A DNA stretch of 64,000 nucleotides. Source: UBA2336 sp964597075. GTDB taxonomy: Bacteria; Bacteroidota; Bacteroidia; Cytophagales; Cyclobacteriaceae. Both the position numbers and the translations under genes were made by a program. Of this stretch, positions 44,201-52,870 are shown one piece after another; the first letter of the stretch is position 1, and the number at the start of each line of letters is the position of its first letter. The notes under the pieces are model-generated. The model saw only the letters and a list, made by a program, of their open reading frames with translations, did not search any database and was not told the origin of the DNA. The stretch lies in assembly GCA_964597075.1 (NCBI GenBank), contig CAZQXC010000002.1, forward strand, positions 1 through 64,000. Reading direction: 5' to 3'.

Positions 44201-45495
44201 CCTGCAAAGTAACTGTCCAGTAAAGTATTAATCTCATTAGCATTCCGATCAAAATTCCTTACATCGGCAAACAAGTTATTGGCTTCATTGGTGTTGGGCA
44301 GGTTTGCACCTGATGAGGTAACGGAAGCATTGTAAATTCTTTTAGGTTCTGCCAAATCCATTAAACCCACTACGTTGCGCAATGTACGTGTATCGTTATT
44401 GCGGTTGAGGATGTACACTTCAATACGCGTGATGTTAATTCCCGAATAAATCTGTGGAGGGTTTGCTAACCAGCCTTGAAAATTATCGCGAAAGAAATGA
44501 CCTAAAAAGAAGTGACGGTTTTCATCGTAGCCGGATGCCACTAATTCAAATGGCCGTCCTTGGCCACTGTTACCACCGGGTATTTCAATGGAAGCTACTT
44601 TTCCGCGTTGTGTTGACGCAATGGTGGTAACGAATAGTTTGCCAAATTGCATCTGAGCCTTTACACCAAATAAATTTTGCGAGCCTTGAATGAGTGTATT
44701 GTTAAGGGGAAGACTTACATTACCAATTTCCAATTTTTTTAAAATGTCTTCTTTAAATCCAGTGTATTCCACTTTCATGTTGTTCTGAAAGTCGAAGGAA
44801 TTGTTGTTATCGAAGTTGGCACTCACGGCAAGCTTTTCACCCACCTTACCAATAACGCTCATGTTAATTTGTTGATCGAATTCAAAACCACCGTTGCGTT
44901 GCTGGCGTATGGGAATGTTGGGGTTATCGATGCGTTGAAAAGCTACACCAAAATCCAGCGTTACAAATCCACGGGGAATCAGCTCAACGTAGCTCCCTCC
45001 AAAAATCCGATCGAGTACAGGACTTACATAAATTTTTGGGATAAGGCCACGGCTGCTCACGGCACTTTCTCCATCCAGGCTTTTAGATTTTCCCTGCCAA
45101 TAGCCTTTAAGCATCTGTCTATCCTGGTAGGCTTTGAATTCCTGAAATGACATGGTGGTGATTGGCCGGTAATTCAGGTCGCCTATTTTTTCATAAATCG
45201 TGTAATTCAGACTGGAGTCCAGCTCGATTTCATAATTGACTTTCGAAGGATCTTTTAAGAATAGGGGGGATTGTGTGGGGGTGTTCGAAAATGGATCGCC
45301 ATACCGGTCGCGTATCTGAAAAGATGGTCTTCGGCTTGGCTGATACGTTTGCTGCTTTGTAGTATCCAGTTGGGTAACGCGCACGGGTTCCTGCTGCCGA
45401 AAAGGGGATTCAGCATGCACAGCAGCTACAGGCGGCTCAATGAGGAGCAGAATGATCGCTACACGGACAAGTAACGAGAATGTTTTTAGCGTCAC
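38299..45495 (-). CDS. sprA: Type IX secretion / gliding translocon protein SprA
   Basis: 2398 residues, the expected huge size. Signal peptide (about 1-28). SprA (Sov) forms the giant outer-membrane beta-barrel channel of the type IX secretion system in Bacteroidota. Many beta-strand and barrel features, typical segments such as GFVTLDFGVAFQRIDNPNIP and the N-terminal NTPTQSPLFLKDPS match the family, with a C-terminal barrel strand ending FQVRFSLAQ. The start is a GTG at 45495, six bases after the ruvA stop. The frameshifted cargo at 58342 carries a matching sorting tail. Other type IX genes are outside the window. Confidence 0.97.
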   Translation of the reverse strand: MTLKTFSLLVRVAIILLLIEPPVAAVHAESPFRQQEPVRVTQLDTTKQQTYQPSRRPSFQIRDRYGDPFSNTPTQSPLFLKDPSKVNYEIELDSSLNYTIYEKIGDLNYRPITTMSFQEFKAYQDRQMLKGYWQGKSKSLDGESAVSSRGLIPKIYVSPVLDRIFGGSYVELIPRGFVTLDFGVAFQRIDNPNIPIRQQRNGGFEFDQQINMSVIGKVGEKLAVSANFDNNNSFDFQNNMKVEYTGFKEDILKKLEIGNVSLPLNNTLIQGSQNLFGVKAQMQFGKLFVTTIASTQRGKVASIEIPGGNSGQGRPFELVASGYDENRHFFLGHFFRDNFQGWLANPPQIYSGINITRIEVYILNRNNDTRTLRNVVGLMDLAEPKRIYNASVTSSGANLPNTNEANNLFADVRNFDRNANEINTLLDSYFAGEGNNGTDYEKITGARILSPTEYTFHKQLGYITLTRKLQNDEAIAVAYEYTYNGRSYKVGELSEDYASRPDDEVVFLKLLRPRKVSIRDQARNIIPTWDLMMKNIYSLNVSQLTRENFQLRIIYRDDRTGIDNPQLQEGQDVRNRQLIEVFGLDKLNPVNDPQRDGNFDFVEDITINTQTGVIIFPFLEPFNTALREAFKNDPQETFLVQKYVFDTLYRTTRADAELIATKNKFFLVGTYSAGSSKEILIPGFGVSPGSVRVYAGGTPLMEGTEYTVDYTFGRVTILSDAILNSGKNISIQYEQADPFAFQTRSLIGTRLDYQLNDDISLGSTLLYYNERPMITRNAIGTEPARNLQYGFDFNVRKDSRLLTKIIDAIPGLQTKEKSSINWSGEFAQLLPGTSNVVDGDGTGYIDDFENTATPYSLMSPQAWRLAATPKDPKYDSSNGALNDVSAGYKRARLAWYIVDNQFYRDGGQFKPNNITSTDLENHYVRAVLPTEIFPQRNPPQGNFFEPVLDIAYYPYERGPYNYNPNLSIGSREIVELPNPTGNWAGLTTAIRTEVDFDKANIEYVEFWMLDPFINTSDRGKIIDGVFNDFNTTGGKLIFHLGSISEDVIRDGRHGFENGLPPDGDLTTTTETNWGYVADRQYITNAFDNSTTARVNQDVGLDGIANSNEVTKYANDFLDQIQDANAKSIVLNDPSADDFQFYFGNDLDAKNAKILERYKLYNGLENNTPINTGSDIPRSNGFLPDNEDLNADNTLNELEEYYEYEINLEAGGLEIGKEFIVDKITPSENNPDQATWYLFRVPVRNFQNRVGNIEGFKSIRYIRMIVTDFEQPVIMRMANFRLIGSRWRRYLENLEEGGLVPDPEPDFDNFTLSVVNIEENSAPDPASGKPPYVLPPGFVRDRDNTSSVYRELNEQSVQVCIDNLKNGDARSIYKNVEMDFFNYGRIKMLVHANSPNAQDDDLRVFIRLGTDFDENFYEVELPLKITPGTASAPQDIWPSENEFDFALKDLYGLKAQRDREGFSLDELYPQQGPRQFGKHGVRVLGRPDLSSVRVIMIGVRNPRTSNSQSYSICLWANELRLTDFDRTAGWAVNTTLNAKLADFAMVSGSMRYMTFGFGSVSSKISERTREKTFAYDVTANVNVDKLLPGNHGIKVPMLVSYQSTTINPNYDPANPDQKLDAALASFNTQEEKDDYVKLIRDRDVRRSLNFTNVRKTKVDPQAKSHLWDIENLAFSYRYSDNVRQSFTIAEALKKDIGGSVAYNFSPKGTGIEPFKNSEGFKSPYLKFIKDFNFSLLPTSIMVRGDLDRSFSKIIYRNTLSNSESNYLKYFTFNRTYNVQWNLSKSLSFNYAARANAIIDEPEGDINTSEKRDSVITNLKRFGRMKNFDQSITVNYVIPLDKFPITDWIGAEYRYQVNYNWKAGPVNRPDLPGEVRDLPDSLDFRNIIQNNRDQTLSGRLDMVKLYNKIGFLKNINNPPRPTTTRPQPNQKPDTVKTQTTPPIVKGFLRLLMSVRSINGTYTVTEGTLLPGFEPTSYLFGMDKGFNAPGWDFVLGSQNPNIRFKAAENNWLVRTTSLTQPFTQTSTRSMSGRANVEPSADLKIQLDIKKDITDGYQEIFRFDDVQNGYISLNPSRYGSYKLSTISIKTAFKPDNNNLESTIFKQFEENLLTVQQRFSQVNPTFEYDSISQDVVIPAFISAYTGKDVDRVSLSPFPQTPLPGWRVDYNGLNKIQLFKDLFQSITISHAYSSTYAVLNYSNSLQYENINDVGINVPIEKYNNGIYSNLTNEAGRPVPIYVISQVLITEQFQPLIGVNLRTKKRLTARAEYKTKRELALNVSNAQITEVSSKDISMELGYTKNNMKLPIKSSGRTIVLKNDVTFRMNLTVSDQSTIQRKIEELNVLTNGNINFQLRPNISYVVNQKLNVQAYFERTINDPQVSNSFRRATTRFGFQVRFSLAQ

Positions 45496-45501
45496 GCAGG
45501 C

Positions 45502-46095
45502 TTAGGCGTTTTTCAAAGCTTGTTTAACTAAATCTTCCAAAGTAAGCGTATTTCCCGACTTTTTAAGGACGGTATCCACACTTTTCTCCGCAGCACTTTT
45601 GGTAATCCCAAGGGTGATTAGTGCAGATAACGCTTCGTTTCGCAGGGTATTGTGTTTTATACCGGTAATACCTTGACCGCCATCGTCCGAGAGGTCTTTC
45701 CGGAGTTTATCTTTCAGTTCGATGATTACCCGCTGAGCCGTTTTCCCCCCTATGCCTTTTATGCGTTGCAGGGTGGAGACATCCTCCTGAACAATAGCCT
45801 GCTTTAGTTCATCGGAGGACAAGTACGATAACATGACAATGGCCGTGCTCGGACCGATACCATTTACGGAAATGAGTTGTTGAAAAAGCTTTTTCTCTGC
45901 TTCGGTACTGAAGCCGTACAGCAGGTGCGCATCTTCGCGGATGGCGAGATGGGTATGAATAAAGACATTCTCCTGATCTTTTATTTCAGCGAATGTTTGT
46001 AGGGAAATATTGAGATGATAGCCAACACCATTTACGTCAATCACAACATGCGTGGGATCTTTCTGAATCAGTCTGCCTTTAAGAAATGTTATCAT
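45502..46095 (-). CDS. ruvA: Holliday junction branch migration protein RuvA
   Basis: 197 residues. OB-fold start MITFLKGRLIQKDPTHVVID, two HhH motifs (LISVNGIGPSTAI; LQRIKGIGGKTAQRVI) and a C-terminal RuvB-binding domain (LRNEALSALITLGITKSAAE). It forms tetramers on four-way junctions and loads the RuvB motor. It lies directly upstream of sprA. Confidence 0.97.
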   Translation of the reverse strand: MITFLKGRLIQKDPTHVVIDVNGVGYHLNISLQTFAEIKDQENVFIHTHLAIREDAHLLYGFSTEAEKKLFQQLISVNGIGPSTAIVMLSYLSSDELKQAIVQEDVSTLQRIKGIGGKTAQRVIIELKDKLRKDLSDDGGQGITGIKHNTLRNEALSALITLGITKSAAEKSVDTVLKKSGNTLTLEDLVKQALKNA

Positions 46096-46163
46096 TCGAT
46101 TATAGATTTTATGATTATCTGAATTCGCTACAGGAGTACCTAAGCAATATAAAATCGTAAATG

Positions 46164-48440
46164 CTAAAGGTGATCATTTTGCTCGTGAAGCTGCGCATCT
46201 ACCACGGCAATAGCAGCCATGTTCACAATTTCCCGAACGGAACTTCCCAGTTGTAATACGTGCACCGGTTTTTTCATGCCCAACAAAATGGGTCCTATCG
46301 CTTCAGCTCCACCAATCTCCATGAGCAGTTTGTAAGCAATGTTACCGGCTGCCAGGTTGGGGAAGATGAGGGTGTTTGCTCCGCCATCCACCAGGTTGCT
46401 GAATGGATACATTTCTCGTTGAATCTCGGTGTTAAGCGCAACGTTCGCCTGAATGTCACCATCAATGATGAGATCTGGGTGTTTCAGTTTGGCCAGGCGT
46501 ACTGCTTCGCGAGTTTTTTCAGGAACTTCACCTGATGAAGACCCGAAGTTAGAATAGGACAGTACAGCAATACGGGGCTCCATGTCAAAAAACTGAACAC
46601 CACGAGCTGTCAAGGTTATAATGTCTACCAATTCCTGAGCAGTTGGGTTAAGATTAACCGTGGTGTCAGCAAAGAAAAATGTTCCCTTCTTATTTAAGAT
46701 AATATACATACCCGCTACACGCTGCACGCCTTCAGCCATGCCAATAATTTGCAGCGATGGTAAAATGGTTTTCGGATAATCTTTGGTGAGACCAGAAACC
46801 AGCGCATCAGCATCACCGGTTTCTACCATCATCGCGGCATAGTAATTTCGGTCACGCATTAATTGCTGGCAATCTCTATATGTCAGGCCTTTACGTTGAC
46901 GCTTTTTATAGAGAACGGCAGCGTACTCATCAACCTTGGCATGTTCCCTGCGTGGATAAATAATCGGGCAATCCAACTCTAGCTTGTGTTCATTGATCAA
47001 CCGTTCAATTTCATCTTTATCGCCCAATAAAATGGGTTTGGCAATTTGTTGATCCTGGAGTTGTTGAGCTGCTTTTAAAATTTTCAGGTGATGGGCTTCA
47101 GCAAAAACTACCTGCTTAGGATTTTGCTTTGCCCGATCGATGATACGGGACATTAATTTCTGATCGATACCGATACGGTTCAGTAATTCCTGATGATAGG
47201 CACTAAAATCAGTAATCGGTTTTTTGGCTGTTCCGGAGGCCATAGCAGCTTTCGCTACGGCAGGAGAAATGGTGGTGATCAATCTCGGATCGAGTGGTTT
47301 GGGAATGAGATACTCTCTTCCAAAGGAAATTTTTTCAGCACCATACGCTTTTACTACGATATCGGGCACGGATTCTTTTGCCAACGATGAAATGGCATGA
47401 ACAGCAGCCAGCTTCATCTCTTCGTTTATTTCTGTTGCACGTACATCAAGCGCACCGCGGAAAATGTAAGGAAATCCCAACACATTGTTTACCTGATTAG
47501 GATGGTCAGATCGGCCGGTAGCCATGATCAGATCAGGTCGGGATTTTTTGGCCAAAGGGTAAGCTATTTCCGGATTAGGATTAGCCAAGGCAAAAACAAT
47601 AGGATCCTTCGCCATCGACTTGATATCCTGTTCCGTTAAAATATCGGCAACGGAAAGTCCGATGAAAAAATCAGCTCCTTTCAAAGCCTCCGTTAACGTG
47701 GTCAGGTTTTGTTTTGTGGCAAATTCCTTTTTTATATCCTCCAGCCCTGCACGATCAGTACGGATTACTCCTTTACTGTCGCACATCACAAGGTTTTCTT
47801 TTTTTACACCAAGGCTCAGGTAAAGACGGGTGCAACTCACGGCAGCGGCCCCGGCACCATTTACTACTACTTTAATGTCTCCAATTTTTTTGCCAACCAG
47901 TTCAAGCGCATTGAGCAGGGCTGCCCCGGAAATTATAGCAGTACCATGTTGGTCGTCATGCATTACGGGAATGTTCATTTTTTCCCGAAGTTCATGTTCA
48001 ATCTTAAAACACTCTGGTGCTTTGATATCTTCCAGGTTGATACCACCAAACGTTGGTTCGAGTGCTTTTACAATCTGAATGAATTTATCAGGGTCTTCCT
48101 CGTCAATCTCGATATCAAAGACATCAATGCCGGCAAATTTTTTGAATAGTACAGCCTTGCCTTCCATAACCGGTTTGGCGGCATCAGGCCCGATATTACC
48201 CAACCCCAGCACAGCCGTGCCGTTAGAAATAACCGCCACAAGATTTCCTTTAGCGGTGTATTTATAAACATCCTCCTTATTCACAGCAATCTCTTTACAA
48301 GGTTCAGCAACACCCGGTGAGTATGCCAGTGCCAGGTCGAGTTGAGAGCTCAGAACTTTGGTGGGCACTACTTCTATTTTACCAGGCTGCCCCTGGGTAT
48401 GATAGTTAAGGGCATCTTGTTTTCTGATTTTTAACGTCAT
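46164..48440 (-). CDS. maeB: NADP-dependent malic enzyme with C-terminal PTA-like domain
   Basis: 758 residues, the MaeB multidomain form. The malic domain (about 1-160; AYSPGVAEPCKEI, GNIGPDAAKPVMEGK and LEDIKAPECF) is followed by the NAD(P)-binding domain (VVVNGAGAAAVSC) and a phosphotransacetylase-like domain (about 430-755). The last usually regulates the enzyme and is not catalytic. It decarboxylates malate to pyruvate, yielding NADPH. It lies upstream of ruvA with a 68-base gap. Confidence 0.96.
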   Translation of the reverse strand: MTLKIRKQDALNYHTQGQPGKIEVVPTKVLSSQLDLALAYSPGVAEPCKEIAVNKEDVYKYTAKGNLVAVISNGTAVLGLGNIGPDAAKPVMEGKAVLFKKFAGIDVFDIEIDEEDPDKFIQIVKALEPTFGGINLEDIKAPECFKIEHELREKMNIPVMHDDQHGTAIISGAALLNALELVGKKIGDIKVVVNGAGAAAVSCTRLYLSLGVKKENLVMCDSKGVIRTDRAGLEDIKKEFATKQNLTTLTEALKGADFFIGLSVADILTEQDIKSMAKDPIVFALANPNPEIAYPLAKKSRPDLIMATGRSDHPNQVNNVLGFPYIFRGALDVRATEINEEMKLAAVHAISSLAKESVPDIVVKAYGAEKISFGREYLIPKPLDPRLITTISPAVAKAAMASGTAKKPITDFSAYHQELLNRIGIDQKLMSRIIDRAKQNPKQVVFAEAHHLKILKAAQQLQDQQIAKPILLGDKDEIERLINEHKLELDCPIIYPRREHAKVDEYAAVLYKKRQRKGLTYRDCQQLMRDRNYYAAMMVETGDADALVSGLTKDYPKTILPSLQIIGMAEGVQRVAGMYIILNKKGTFFFADTTVNLNPTAQELVDIITLTARGVQFFDMEPRIAVLSYSNFGSSSGEVPEKTREAVRLAKLKHPDLIIDGDIQANVALNTEIQREMYPFSNLVDGGANTLIFPNLAAGNIAYKLLMEIGGAEAIGPILLGMKKPVHVLQLGSSVREIVNMAAIAVVDAQLHEQNDHL

Positions 48441-48458
48441 GTGAATTGCTTAAAGAGT

Positions 48459-48466
48459 CAAAGATA
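48459..48466 (-). promoter_or_regulatory. Candidate -7 box for maeB
   Basis: TATCTTTG on the minus strand, 18 bases before the maeB ATG, fits TAnnTTTG. The -33 position is weak (TTTA at a shorter spacing). Confidence 0.4.
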
Positions 48467-48532
48467 GCTACTCTGATTTGGTAAACGGGTACCCGTTCCT
48501 AAAAAACTAAAGGCGAATAAATGTTCGTAACG

Positions 48533-49621
48533 TTACGGATTGGTTTGGCTTACTCCGGATTGAAATGTCCAAAGAATAGCCTCCAACTCGCGAATTGTTT
48601 CGCGTTGATCTTTGCCTGGACTAAAGCAAAATCCCTCAATGTAATAGATGCGTTGCAGTGCATCATCAACCACTCCATAGCTGATAAATGGGCCACCCAT
48701 TGAATTGTTATTGGTCTTCCAAAGCCAGCGTAATTCCATAGCAAAACGATTATTAAAGTTTACCTGTGTGGCTTTGAGTGGTTTAAAGGGTACCGAGCTT
48801 TCGGTAACAACATAACTTTCAGAATTTTCAGGATCATCAAACAGATATTTTTTGGCTATTTCATTTCGCCAAAGGACTAAACTATCGGGCAATAATTGGT
48901 ATTCACTTTCGTATGGTTTCCAACTTATAAATACACTCTTATCCACACGGTTATCCATTTGCCGAAGCCAGATGAAATCCCCACGTTTATCGGCTAATTT
49001 AAATCCAAAAGGAAGTTTAATCTCTATATTATTTTCTTTTTGCAGGGCATCCGATAAACCTTTTGTGGTTTTACTTTTTTCCAACAAAGCAGTAATTCTT
49101 TTTTTCTCGATGGCATTGAAATAATCCTGTATCTGCCTTCCATTTTTTTGTAAGTGCTTAATCAGGTTTTCCTGCGTATCACTGAAGAGGTACATTACCT
49201 CTTGCCCGCGAGCGAATTCATCCTTGTTTGTTACCAGAAAGAAAGTGGAATCTGTTCTTATTCGCTCAAGAGTTTCTTCTGTGAAATTCTCCTTCATGAT
49301 CTTGGAGCCCGAAGTATTCTGGTCAAGGGTAAACACAAATACCAGATTGCGGATTTGTGTTAACAAGGTATATCCCTTGCGCGGATAAACATAAATTAAA
49401 TCAAATAGCGGTTCTTCGCGGGGTAAGCCTGGCACTTCAGCCTTGAAAATTTTCCGTAGTTCGTTGCCCAATTCACCTTTCCATTGTACAGAATCCAGAA
49501 TAAGTATCAAGTCTCCTGGTTTTCCGGTAGATGCCGGTAAATTTTCAATCCTGCCTTTTTCAGATGTGCTACAGGCCCATGTCCCCAGAAGAAAAGTCAA
49601 GCCAATCAAAAGAATTCTCAT
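48533..49621 (-). CDS. DUF4837-family lipoprotein
   Basis: 362 residues. Lipobox ends TWACS (Cys17). The sequence has the DUF4837 profile: GDLILILDSVQWKGELGNEL, FDLIYVYPRKGYTL, and a C-terminal LRWLWKTNNNSMGGPFISY, DDALQRIYYIEGFCFSPGK. The family is limited to Bacteroidota and its function is unknown. Its neighbours suggest an envelope role. Confidence 0.85.
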   Translation of the reverse strand: MRILLIGLTFLLGTWACSTSEKGRIENLPASTGKPGDLILILDSVQWKGELGNELRKIFKAEVPGLPREEPLFDLIYVYPRKGYTLLTQIRNLVFVFTLDQNTSGSKIMKENFTEETLERIRTDSTFFLVTNKDEFARGQEVMYLFSDTQENLIKHLQKNGRQIQDYFNAIEKKRITALLEKSKTTKGLSDALQKENNIEIKLPFGFKLADKRGDFIWLRQMDNRVDKSVFISWKPYESEYQLLPDSLVLWRNEIAKKYLFDDPENSESYVVTESSVPFKPLKATQVNFNNRFAMELRWLWKTNNNSMGGPFISYGVVDDALQRIYYIEGFCFSPGKDQRETIRELEAILWTFQSGVSQTNP

Positions 49622-49688
49622 ACCACAAGTTTAAGGCATAATGCAGAAATCGCTGCATTCGTCACTAAAAATTTCATTCAAATAAATG

Positions 49689-51134
49689 TTAAAAGGAGAT
49701 CACTAACGTTTGACCTGGTTGAATTTTGCTATCGGAAAGATTGTTCATTGCTTTAATCTTCTCAATAGTAAGTCCTTCAAATCTTCTCGAGATATCCCAT
49801 AGCGTATCGCCAGGCTGCACAACATACTTTTTTGAATCGGGTATCGGGATGGGTTGTGTTACTTTAGGAGTTGCAGGAGCAGAAGCAATGGCAGAAGTTG
49901 CAGGAGTCTTTGTCCATATGGTAAGTTGCTGCCCGATACGAATGGTGTTGCTGGTAAGGTTATTCCATTTTTTTATGTCATCAACCCGAACTCTGTATCG
50001 CATAGCGATAGTGCCCAGTACATCACCACTTTTTACGCGATAAATAATTCGGTCGCTTCCATAGGTGGTGCCTTCGGTATTGCGGGCCAAAACCTCCAGC
50101 TCTTTTTTTCCAACTTTTGATGCAGAATCAAGAATAGCTAATCGATTTTGCGCAAGGGCATCTTTAGCTACCAATGGAATTCTAATGGATTTAGATTTGG
50201 CGGCATCGGGTACAACATTGCGTAAGAGGGAGGGGTTCAACTTCTGAATGTCCTCCAGGCACACATCTGTAAGTCGGGCAAAGGTTTCTAAATGAAGATA
50301 GCCGTTCACTTGCAAGGTATCATAGGGCATTAACATTTCATTTTCACCTTCAATAAAATTATGCTCCTCCAGGTAATTCATCGTGTAGATCATGGCCACA
50401 AATTGTGGAACATAAGATCTGGTTTCGCGTGGCAGGAAGGGATATATTTCCCAAAATGTTTTTTTGTATCCTGATCTGCGAATTGCTTTTTTCACATTGC
50501 CCGGACCAGCATTGTAGGCGGCAAGAGCCAATTCCCAATCGTTAAACATGCCATACAAATCACGCAGGTAACGGCAGGCCGCTTCAGTTGATTTTTCAGG
50601 ATCCATGCGTTCATCTTCATACCAATCGGCTCGTAAGTTATAATGTCTGCCGGTAGCATACATAAATTGCCACAGCCCAACAGCGCGTGCCCGTGAAATG
50701 GCTTTTGGGTTTAATCCCGACTCGATGATGGATAAATATTTTAGTTCATCCGGAAGACTGTATTGTTGAAGATATTTTTCAAAAACAGGAAAGTATACAT
50801 TCTTTCTGCGCATCACCATGCGGGTGTACTCACGATCACGAACGGTAAAATAGTTTATAAAAGAATGAATGCGTTCATTATAATGAAGCGGAATAGCTTT
50901 TTCAATGCAACTCAAACGGTCTTTTATAAGTGCCGGTCTGTCATCACCTGGAATAAATTCAATATCAGCGTGCAATGAGTAAAAGGCAAAGCGGGTGGTG
51001 TCATCCTTAAAAGCCATTTCTTCTTCTGCCATCGCCACTTCCAATGAGTCAACATCAGGAACCTGGCTTTCCTCCTGAGCGAAGGAAGCGAAAGCAACCA
51101 GCGTTAGCGTTAACAGAAGGAATAATTTTTTCAT
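49689..51134 (-). CDS. Membrane-bound lytic transglycosylase, MltD-like, with two LysM domains
   Basis: 481 residues. Signal peptide ending ASFAQ. The SLT domain has the catalytic Glu in LKYLSIIESGLNP and the helices AVGLWQFMYATGRHYNL and ALAAYNAGPGNV. Two C-terminal LysM modules follow (IYRVKSGDVLGTIAMRYRV; KYVVQPGDTLWDISRRFEG). It cleaves peptidoglycan glycan strands to form 1,6-anhydro ends. Next gene upstream (gatA) starts one operon step earlier with a 1-base gap. Confidence 0.93.
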   Translation of the reverse strand: MKKLFLLLTLTLVAFASFAQEESQVPDVDSLEVAMAEEEMAFKDDTTRFAFYSLHADIEFIPGDDRPALIKDRLSCIEKAIPLHYNERIHSFINYFTVRDREYTRMVMRRKNVYFPVFEKYLQQYSLPDELKYLSIIESGLNPKAISRARAVGLWQFMYATGRHYNLRADWYEDERMDPEKSTEAACRYLRDLYGMFNDWELALAAYNAGPGNVKKAIRRSGYKKTFWEIYPFLPRETRSYVPQFVAMIYTMNYLEEHNFIEGENEMLMPYDTLQVNGYLHLETFARLTDVCLEDIQKLNPSLLRNVVPDAAKSKSIRIPLVAKDALAQNRLAILDSASKVGKKELEVLARNTEGTTYGSDRIIYRVKSGDVLGTIAMRYRVRVDDIKKWNNLTSNTIRIGQQLTIWTKTPATSAIASAPATPKVTQPIPIPDSKKYVVQPGDTLWDISRRFEGLTIEKIKAMNNLSDSKIQPGQTLVISF

Positions 51135-51135
51135 C

Positions 51136-52566
51136 TCACGTTAATTTCATAAGATAATCAGAAAATTTCAACAGGTTAGCTTCGTCAAAATCATCCGCTA
51201 AAACCTGAAGCCCAACAGGCAATCCATCATGGTCTGTACCGCAAGGTACGGAAATACCCGGTACCCCGGTAACATTGGCCAGTACTGAAAACAAATCGGC
51301 CAGGTACATTTCCAGGGGGTTATTGGTATGCTCTCCTAGCCGAAATGCTGTAGTTGGAGCCGTGGGCATGATGATGAAATCGTATGCTTTGAAAATTTCT
51401 TTCATTTTACTTCGGATAAGTTGCCTTACCTTTTGGGCTTTGGTATAGTAGGCATCATAGTAACTGGCACTTAACACAAAAGTGCCGAGTAAAATTCTTC
51501 GCTGCACCTCTTTTCCAAACGCCTCCGTGCGTGTCTTCTTATATAACGATTGTAAGTCGGTAGTTGCTGGACTTCGATGTCCGTAACGAACGCCATCAAA
51601 TCGGGAGAGATTGGAGCTGGCTTCAGCTGTAGCCAGTATGTAATAGGTGGGCAAACTGTATTCGAGTAATGGAAATTCCAGGACGTCAACTACATGACCT
51701 GACGTTATAAGTTTTTCAACTGTATTGGTCATTGCTTCTTTTATTTCGCGTTGAAGTCCAGGTGATTCTATGGTTTCACGGAAATAAGCAATCCTGTATT
51801 TTTTTTTAGTAGGTTGAAGCAGTTCTTTAGAATAATCAAGAACAGGTTTTTTTGACACCGTGCTGTCGTATTCATCGGCACCGGCAATAGCTTCTAATAC
51901 ACGACTAACATCCTCTACGTTCGTTCCGAAAATTCCTATGCAATCAAATGAAGAAGCGTACGCAATTAAACCATATCGCGATATTCGTGAGTATGTAGGT
52001 TTTAGTCCAATGATTCCGCAAAATGCAGCAGGTTGACGCACCGATCCACCTGTATCGGAGCCCAGGGAAATGCGGCACATGCCTGCCTGAACGGCTACTG
52101 CTGAACCACCGGAGGATCCGCCCGGAACACATTTAGTATTTGCATCATTAAGTACAGCACCAAAGGCAGAGTTTTCGTTGGATGAGCCCATGGCAAACTC
52201 ATCACAATTTTGGCGGCCAATAATAATGACATCTTCATCGAGCAAACGCTGAACGGCCGTAGCGTTGTATTGTGCTACAAAACCATTAAGTATTTTACTG
52301 CTTGCTTGTAAGGGATGATTTTGATAAGACAGGACATCTTTTATACCAACCACCAATCCTGCCAGTTTTCCTGCTTGACCATCCTTAATTTTTTTATCAA
52401 TTACGATGGCTTGACTAAGCGCTTCGGTTTCATACACGCTCAAAAATGCATTGAGGTGTTTTTTTTTATAGATAACGCTGAGGTGGTGTCTGACTAAGTT
52501 CTCACAAGAGACGGTGCCGCGAAAGAGATCATCCTGAATATCGCGCAGTGTCGCGTAGTCTTTCAA
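51136..52566 (-). CDS. gatA: Glutamyl-tRNA(Gln)/aspartyl-tRNA(Asn) amidotransferase subunit A
   Basis: 476 residues. Amidase signature with the Ser-cisSer-Lys triad: Lys in LVVGIKDVL, Ser in CVPGGSSGGSAVAV and Ser in LGSDTGGSVRQPA. GatA supplies ammonia for converting Glu-tRNA(Gln) or Asp-tRNA(Asn) to the amide form. The start is a TTG at 52566, three bases after the tatA stop. gatB and gatC are not in the window. Confidence 0.93.
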   Translation of the reverse strand: MKDYATLRDIQDDLFRGTVSCENLVRHHLSVIYKKKHLNAFLSVYETEALSQAIVIDKKIKDGQAGKLAGLVVGIKDVLSYQNHPLQASSKILNGFVAQYNATAVQRLLDEDVIIIGRQNCDEFAMGSSNENSAFGAVLNDANTKCVPGGSSGGSAVAVQAGMCRISLGSDTGGSVRQPAAFCGIIGLKPTYSRISRYGLIAYASSFDCIGIFGTNVEDVSRVLEAIAGADEYDSTVSKKPVLDYSKELLQPTKKKYRIAYFRETIESPGLQREIKEAMTNTVEKLITSGHVVDVLEFPLLEYSLPTYYILATAEASSNLSRFDGVRYGHRSPATTDLQSLYKKTRTEAFGKEVQRRILLGTFVLSASYYDAYYTKAQKVRQLIRSKMKEIFKAYDFIIMPTAPTTAFRLGEHTNNPLEMYLADLFSVLANVTGVPGISVPCGTDHDGLPVGLQVLADDFDEANLLKFSDYLMKLT

Positions 52567-52569
52567 TCC

Positions 52570-52779
52570 TTAGTCTTCTATTTTTTTAGGAACTTCGTTG
52601 CCGGCCTCATCCACTTCTTTCTTCACATCTTTTACGGCATCCTTAAATTCCCGAATACCACGTCCTACACCGCGTGCGAATTCAGGAATTTTTTTCGCTC
52701 CAAAGAAAATCAAAACAGCAAGGGCAATAAGGACCCACTCCATCCCACCAGGCATTCCAAGCAAAAAAATTGAATTCAT
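52570..52779 (-). CDS. tatA: Sec-independent translocase protein TatA
   Basis: 69 residues from ATG 52779 (MNSIFLLGMPGGMEW). One TM helix (WVLIALAVLIFFG), the FGAKKIPEFARGVG hinge, and an amphipathic, charged helix (GRGIREFKDAVKDVKKEV) fit TatA/E. It polymerises to form the Tat pore and would export twin-arginine proteins such as the GH109-like enzyme here. tatC is not in the window. Confidence 0.93.
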   Translation of the reverse strand: MNSIFLLGMPGGMEWVLIALAVLIFFGAKKIPEFARGVGRGIREFKDAVKDVKKEVDEAGNEVPKKIED

Positions 52780-52846
52780 GTTTTTATATTTATTGGGTAA
52801 AGATAGAGCATAAATCTGAATCCAAAAAAATAGCCATAGAGACCAC

Positions 52847-52865
52847 AAAACACCTTTAAAAGGTG
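52847..52865 (-). terminator. Weak intrinsic terminator after the EnvC-like gene
   Basis: On the minus strand cacctt, a tta loop and aaggtg are followed by TTTT. The stem is only 6 bp. It lies 6 bases past the stop of the EnvC-like gene and ahead of tatA. Confidence 0.4.
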
Positions 52866-52870
52866 GAAAA

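Noticed and set aside
38299..45495. Several long open frames opposite sprA
   Set aside because: They lack start signals and family sequence and lie antisense to a well-supported 2398-residue gene.
46164..47150. PTA-like half of maeB as a separate active phosphotransacetylase
   Set aside because: It is continuous with the malic enzyme domain, and in this known fusion the PTA part is regulatory.
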